DNA of 8,524 nt from Planctomycetaceae bacterium (GTDB lineage: Bacteria; Planctomycetota; Planctomycetia; Pirellulales; Pirellulaceae), in the NCBI GenBank assembly GCA_012965455.1, contig DTSG01000372.1, positions 1-8,524 on the forward strand, written 5' to 3'. Below the pieces are notes generated by a model. That model saw only the letters and a list, made by a program, of their open reading frames with translations. It searched no databases and was not told where the DNA came from. Of this stretch, positions 6,329-8,524 are shown piece by piece. Position numbers and translations under genes: made by a program. The number at the start of each line of letters is the position of its first letter. Positions within the stretch are counted from its first letter, which is position 1.

Positions 6329-7684
6329 ATGAACACCGCCACCACCATCTGTCTAGCCTATTTGAGTTTATCTGCTGGCACGCTTCAAGCGACTGCTAGC
6401 CCTGCTGCACAGGTTCATCCAAATATAGTCATTGTGATTGCGGACGACCAGACATGGTCAGACGCAGGCTGTTACGGAAACAGTGACGTGAACACGCCTC
6501 ACATAGACCGATTGGCCAAAGAAGGGCTGAAATTCAATTTCGCATTCACCGCTACGGCCATGTGCTCGCCCACTCGGCAGCAGCTCTACACAGGGCTATT
6601 CCCCGTCCGCAGCGGCGCATACCCCAACCACAGCCAAGTGCGAAAAGGCACCCGCAGCTTCGTGCACTACTTCAAAGAAGCAGGTTATCGCGTGGGACTT
6701 TGTGGCAAGAGGCATATCGGCCCCGCTGATAGCTTTCCCTTCACGACCGTTGCTAAGGACAAACTCGCAGCATTCGTTGCGGAGCCAAAACCATTTCTGT
6801 TGGTGTATGCGTCAAACAGTCCACACCGACCGTGGACCGCAGGCGACGCTTCGCAATACAACCCTCAAGACCTCACGCTGCCACCTTATATGTACGATAA
6901 CCAACAGACACGTACTGCTCTTGCCGATTACTATGCGGAAATTACCGACTTTGATCGCGAACTGGCAACGGTCGATCAGGCCATTTCGCTGGCCAACAAG
7001 AAAGACGACACAATCTTCATCTACACCAGCGAGCAAGGCGCACAATTTCCCTACGGAAAATGGACTTGCTACGATATCGGCTTACACGTCGGATTCATCA
7101 TGCGCTGGCCAAATCACATCACGGCCAACAGTCAAACAGATGCCCTCGTCCAATATGTCGATGTCGTTCCAACTTTACTCGAACTGTGTGGCATTCAAAT
7201 ACCGAAAAATCTCGATGGCCTCAGCTTTGCAAACGTCGCGTTGGGCCGCAAAGACAAACACCAACGCTACGTGTTCGGCGCACATACCACACGCGGCATC
7301 ATTCAGGGAAGTGCGTCCTACCCTATTCGTTCAGTCCGCACTCTGCAATTCAAACTCATCCTTAATCTGAACCATACGGTCGCATTTCAAAATATCGTGA
7401 CGCGAGGCAACGGTAACCCGGCGTGGGCAAGTTGGGTAACAGCGGCCGAGACGGACCCAATCGCTAAGGCACTAGTAGACGGGTACATGCATCGTCCAGC
7501 CGTCGAGTTTTATGATATTGTCGCGGACCCGTTGGAGCGAACCAACCTAGCCGATCTGCCGCAACATCAAAAAGAGATCTCACGGCTATCCAAGGTCCTC
7601 AAAAACTGGATGCAGCAACAAGGTGACCAAGGCCATGCCACCGAGATGCTAGTAAAAGCGCATAAAACTGTGGCAGGTGAATAA
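6329..7684 (+). CDS. Secreted type I sulfatase, heparan N-sulfatase (SGSH)-like
   Basis: A 451-residue formylglycine-dependent sulfatase. Motifs: ADDQTW (D39, D40, metal), AMCSPTRQQLYTG (C79 becomes formylglycine, R83), GKRHIGP (K127, H129), NSPHRPW (H166), TSEQGAQFPYGKW (E235, Q236, K244) and a C-terminal YPIRSVRTLQFKLILNLN block. GK-x-HIGP, the TSxxG..FP..K arrangement and SYPIRSVR..FKLILNLN resemble human N-sulfoglucosamine sulfohydrolase, so an S1_8-type enzyme acting on an N- or O-sulfated glycan is likely. The usual Asp-Asn metal pair is Glu-Gln here, a variant I recall from bacterial relatives. The N-terminus (MNTATTICLAYLSLSAGTLQ) looks like a signal peptide but has no Lys or Arg. An in-frame TAA directly abuts the ATG, so no start further upstream is possible. 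No strong ribosome site is seen. Confidence 0.93.
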   Translation: MNTATTICLAYLSLSAGTLQATASPAAQVHPNIVIVIADDQTWSDAGCYGNSDVNTPHIDRLAKEGLKFNFAFTATAMCSPTRQQLYTGLFPVRSGAYPNHSQVRKGTRSFVHYFKEAGYRVGLCGKRHIGPADSFPFTTVAKDKLAAFVAEPKPFLLVYASNSPHRPWTAGDASQYNPQDLTLPPYMYDNQQTRTALADYYAEITDFDRELATVDQAISLANKKDDTIFIYTSEQGAQFPYGKWTCYDIGLHVGFIMRWPNHITANSQTDALVQYVDVVPTLLELCGIQIPKNLDGLSFANVALGRKDKHQRYVFGAHTTRGIIQGSASYPIRSVRTLQFKLILNLNHTVAFQNIVTRGNGNPAWASWVTAAETDPIAKALVDGYMHRPAVEFYDIVADPLERTNLADLPQHQKEISRLSKVLKNWMQQQGDQGHATEMLVKAHKTVAGE

Positions 7685-7767
7685 CAACGTCGGGCCTCAC
7701 ATTCGTGATAAATTGTGTGCATTCGCAGCCCGCGCTTACGGTCTACGGCGATACCGCCTACGGGAGT

Positions 7768-7776
7768 TGTTATAAT
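7768..7776 (+). promoter_or_regulatory. Extended -10 promoter, probably giving a leaderless mRNA
   Basis: TGTTATAAT is a perfect TGnTATAAT extended -10 element. It ends 6 nt before the ATG at 7783, so transcription would begin at or within a base or two of the start codon. No -35 hexamer is apparent, and no Shine-Dalgarno lies at proper spacing (GGGAG at 7762-7766 is 16 nt away and would lie upstream of the transcript). Confidence 0.5.
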
Positions 7777-7782
7777 ATCCAT

Positions 7783-8524
7783 ATGCCCACCTCGCGCCAC
7801 CTTCGACCGTTCATCGCACTTGTCACACTACTTTGCGCAATCCTGCCGATCGGAGTTACCCACGCACAAACCGCTGACGATAATTCAGCGATTCCTACTT
7901 TAAACCAACTGAAAACCAGCGGCGCAGAGCTGTCAAACTACGTAACACAAATCTTGCCCGTACGGACAACAAAGGCCCCCAAGCCTAATCTGGCAGAATT
8001 CCGCAGATCCATCCAACCGATCCTGAAGGCGTCTTGCGTCGAATGCCACGGCCCAGACACCCAAGAAGGAAACATCCGCCTCGACACGCTCGATCCGAAT
8101 CTGCAACGCGGAGCGGACGTGAAATGGTGGATCGAAGTCCTCGGCGTCATCAACAACGGCGAAATGCCACCGGCGGATGCTGATCCACTTAGCATCTCAG
8201 ATCGCAGCCAACTCGTGCAGTGGTTTTCCAGCGAACTCCAGATAGCCTCGCAAGTCCGTCGCGCCGAACAAGGCTATTCGTCATTTCGCCGACTCACTCG
8301 CTACGAATACAACTACGCCCTGCAAGACCTACTCGGGATACCCTATAACCTCGCCAAAGATTTACCTCCCGAGGCGAACACGGACGACGGTTTCCAGAAC
8401 AGCTCTGAAATGTTGCACATGTCTATTACGCAACTCGAAACGTACCGTGAAATAGCATCTACAGCGATTGCTCGCGCAGTCGCACTCGATCCGCAGCCGG
8501 ACAGGCTGCAATGGAATATCCCGA
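7783..8524 (+). CDS. Planctomycete cytochrome C (PSCyt1)-DUF1587 protein, 3' partial
   Basis: The frame runs off the right edge; 247 residues are visible. It begins with a signal peptide (MPTSRHLRPFIALVTLLCAILP..., likely cut at THA-Q). Next comes a class-I-like haem domain: FRRSIQPILKASCVECHGPD with C85-V-E-C88-H89, and NNGEMPPAD with M128 as the likely axial ligand, typical of PSCyt1. A DUF1587 (PSD3) segment then starts near residue 167 (SFRRLTRYEYNYALQDLLGI, then DDGF..SSEMLHMS). Such proteins usually continue with DUF1592, DUF1588 and DUF1585 and are followed by a DUF1552 gene; both would lie right of the window. This is a large exported planctomycete haem-protein family without a proven reaction. 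The ATG at 7783 is chosen because it starts the signal peptide and no other ATG occurs before residue 128. The gene lies 98 bases after the sulfatase on the same strand and appears to have its own promoter. Confidence 0.92.
   Translation, partial: MPTSRHLRPFIALVTLLCAILPIGVTHAQTADDNSAIPTLNQLKTSGAELSNYVTQILPVRTTKAPKPNLAEFRRSIQPILKASCVECHGPDTQEGNIRLDTLDPNLQRGADVKWWIEVLGVINNGEMPPADADPLSISDRSQLVQWFSSELQIASQVRRAEQGYSSFRRLTRYEYNYALQDLLGIPYNLAKDLPPEANTDDGFQNSSEMLHMSITQLETYREIASTAIARAVALDPQPDRLQWNIP

Noticed and set aside
6702..7370. Open frame of 222 codons on the + strand inside the second sulfatase gene
   Set aside because: It overlaps a sulfatase with intact motifs in another frame, and its translation looks compositionally random.
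7744..7760. Small hairpin GGCG-ATAC-CGCC before the PSCyt1-DUF1587 gene
   Set aside because: The stem is four base pairs without a T-tract, too weak for a terminator after the sulfatase gene.

Overview
The window looks like a chromosomal piece of a planctomycete (Planctomycetota, probably a Rhodopirellula/Pirellula-like marine lineage). This rests on protein content, not on a marker gene. It holds a DUF1501 protein of the planctomycete type, a small single-haem cytochrome of a kind I know mainly from this phylum, two secreted sulfatases, a VCBS/FG-GAP propeller protein, and the start of a 'planctomycete cytochrome C' (PSCyt1-DUF1587) protein. No RNA gene, CRISPR array, insertion sequence or integration site was seen.

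Layout: (1) 2-1225, +, DUF1501 protein, cut at the left edge. (2) 1322-1717, +, small exported c-type cytochrome. (3) 1784-3265, -, SelO protein adenylyltransferase, the only clearly cytosolic product. (4) 3456-4631, +, secreted seven-repeat calcium-binding beta-propeller. (5) 4686-6203, -, and (6) 6329-7684, +, two divergent sulfatases of different subfamilies separated by an A/T-rich intergenic stretch. (7) 7783 to the right edge, +, PSCyt1-DUF1587 haem protein, cut at the right edge. No gap reaches 300 bases. Strands alternate and the gaps are 50-190 bases, so most genes seem to be transcribed singly. Candidate extended -10 elements stand before genes 2 and 7. The one before gene 7 is so close to the ATG that its mRNA would be leaderless.

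How the genes may work together: six of the seven products are exported, or inferred to be. Three belong to the alkaline-phosphatase/sulfatase fold superfamily (DUF1501 and two sulfatases) and two carry covalent haem. This fits a periplasmic programme for attacking sulfated polysaccharides, with haem proteins of the PSCyt/DUF1501 class whose chemistry is still unknown. SelO is probably an unrelated housekeeping or stress gene. I see no clear-cut new system. The most notable points are the probable leaderless haem-protein gene, the mix of two planctomycete haem-module types around a sulfatase pair, and the Glu-Gln metal-site variant in the second sulfatase.
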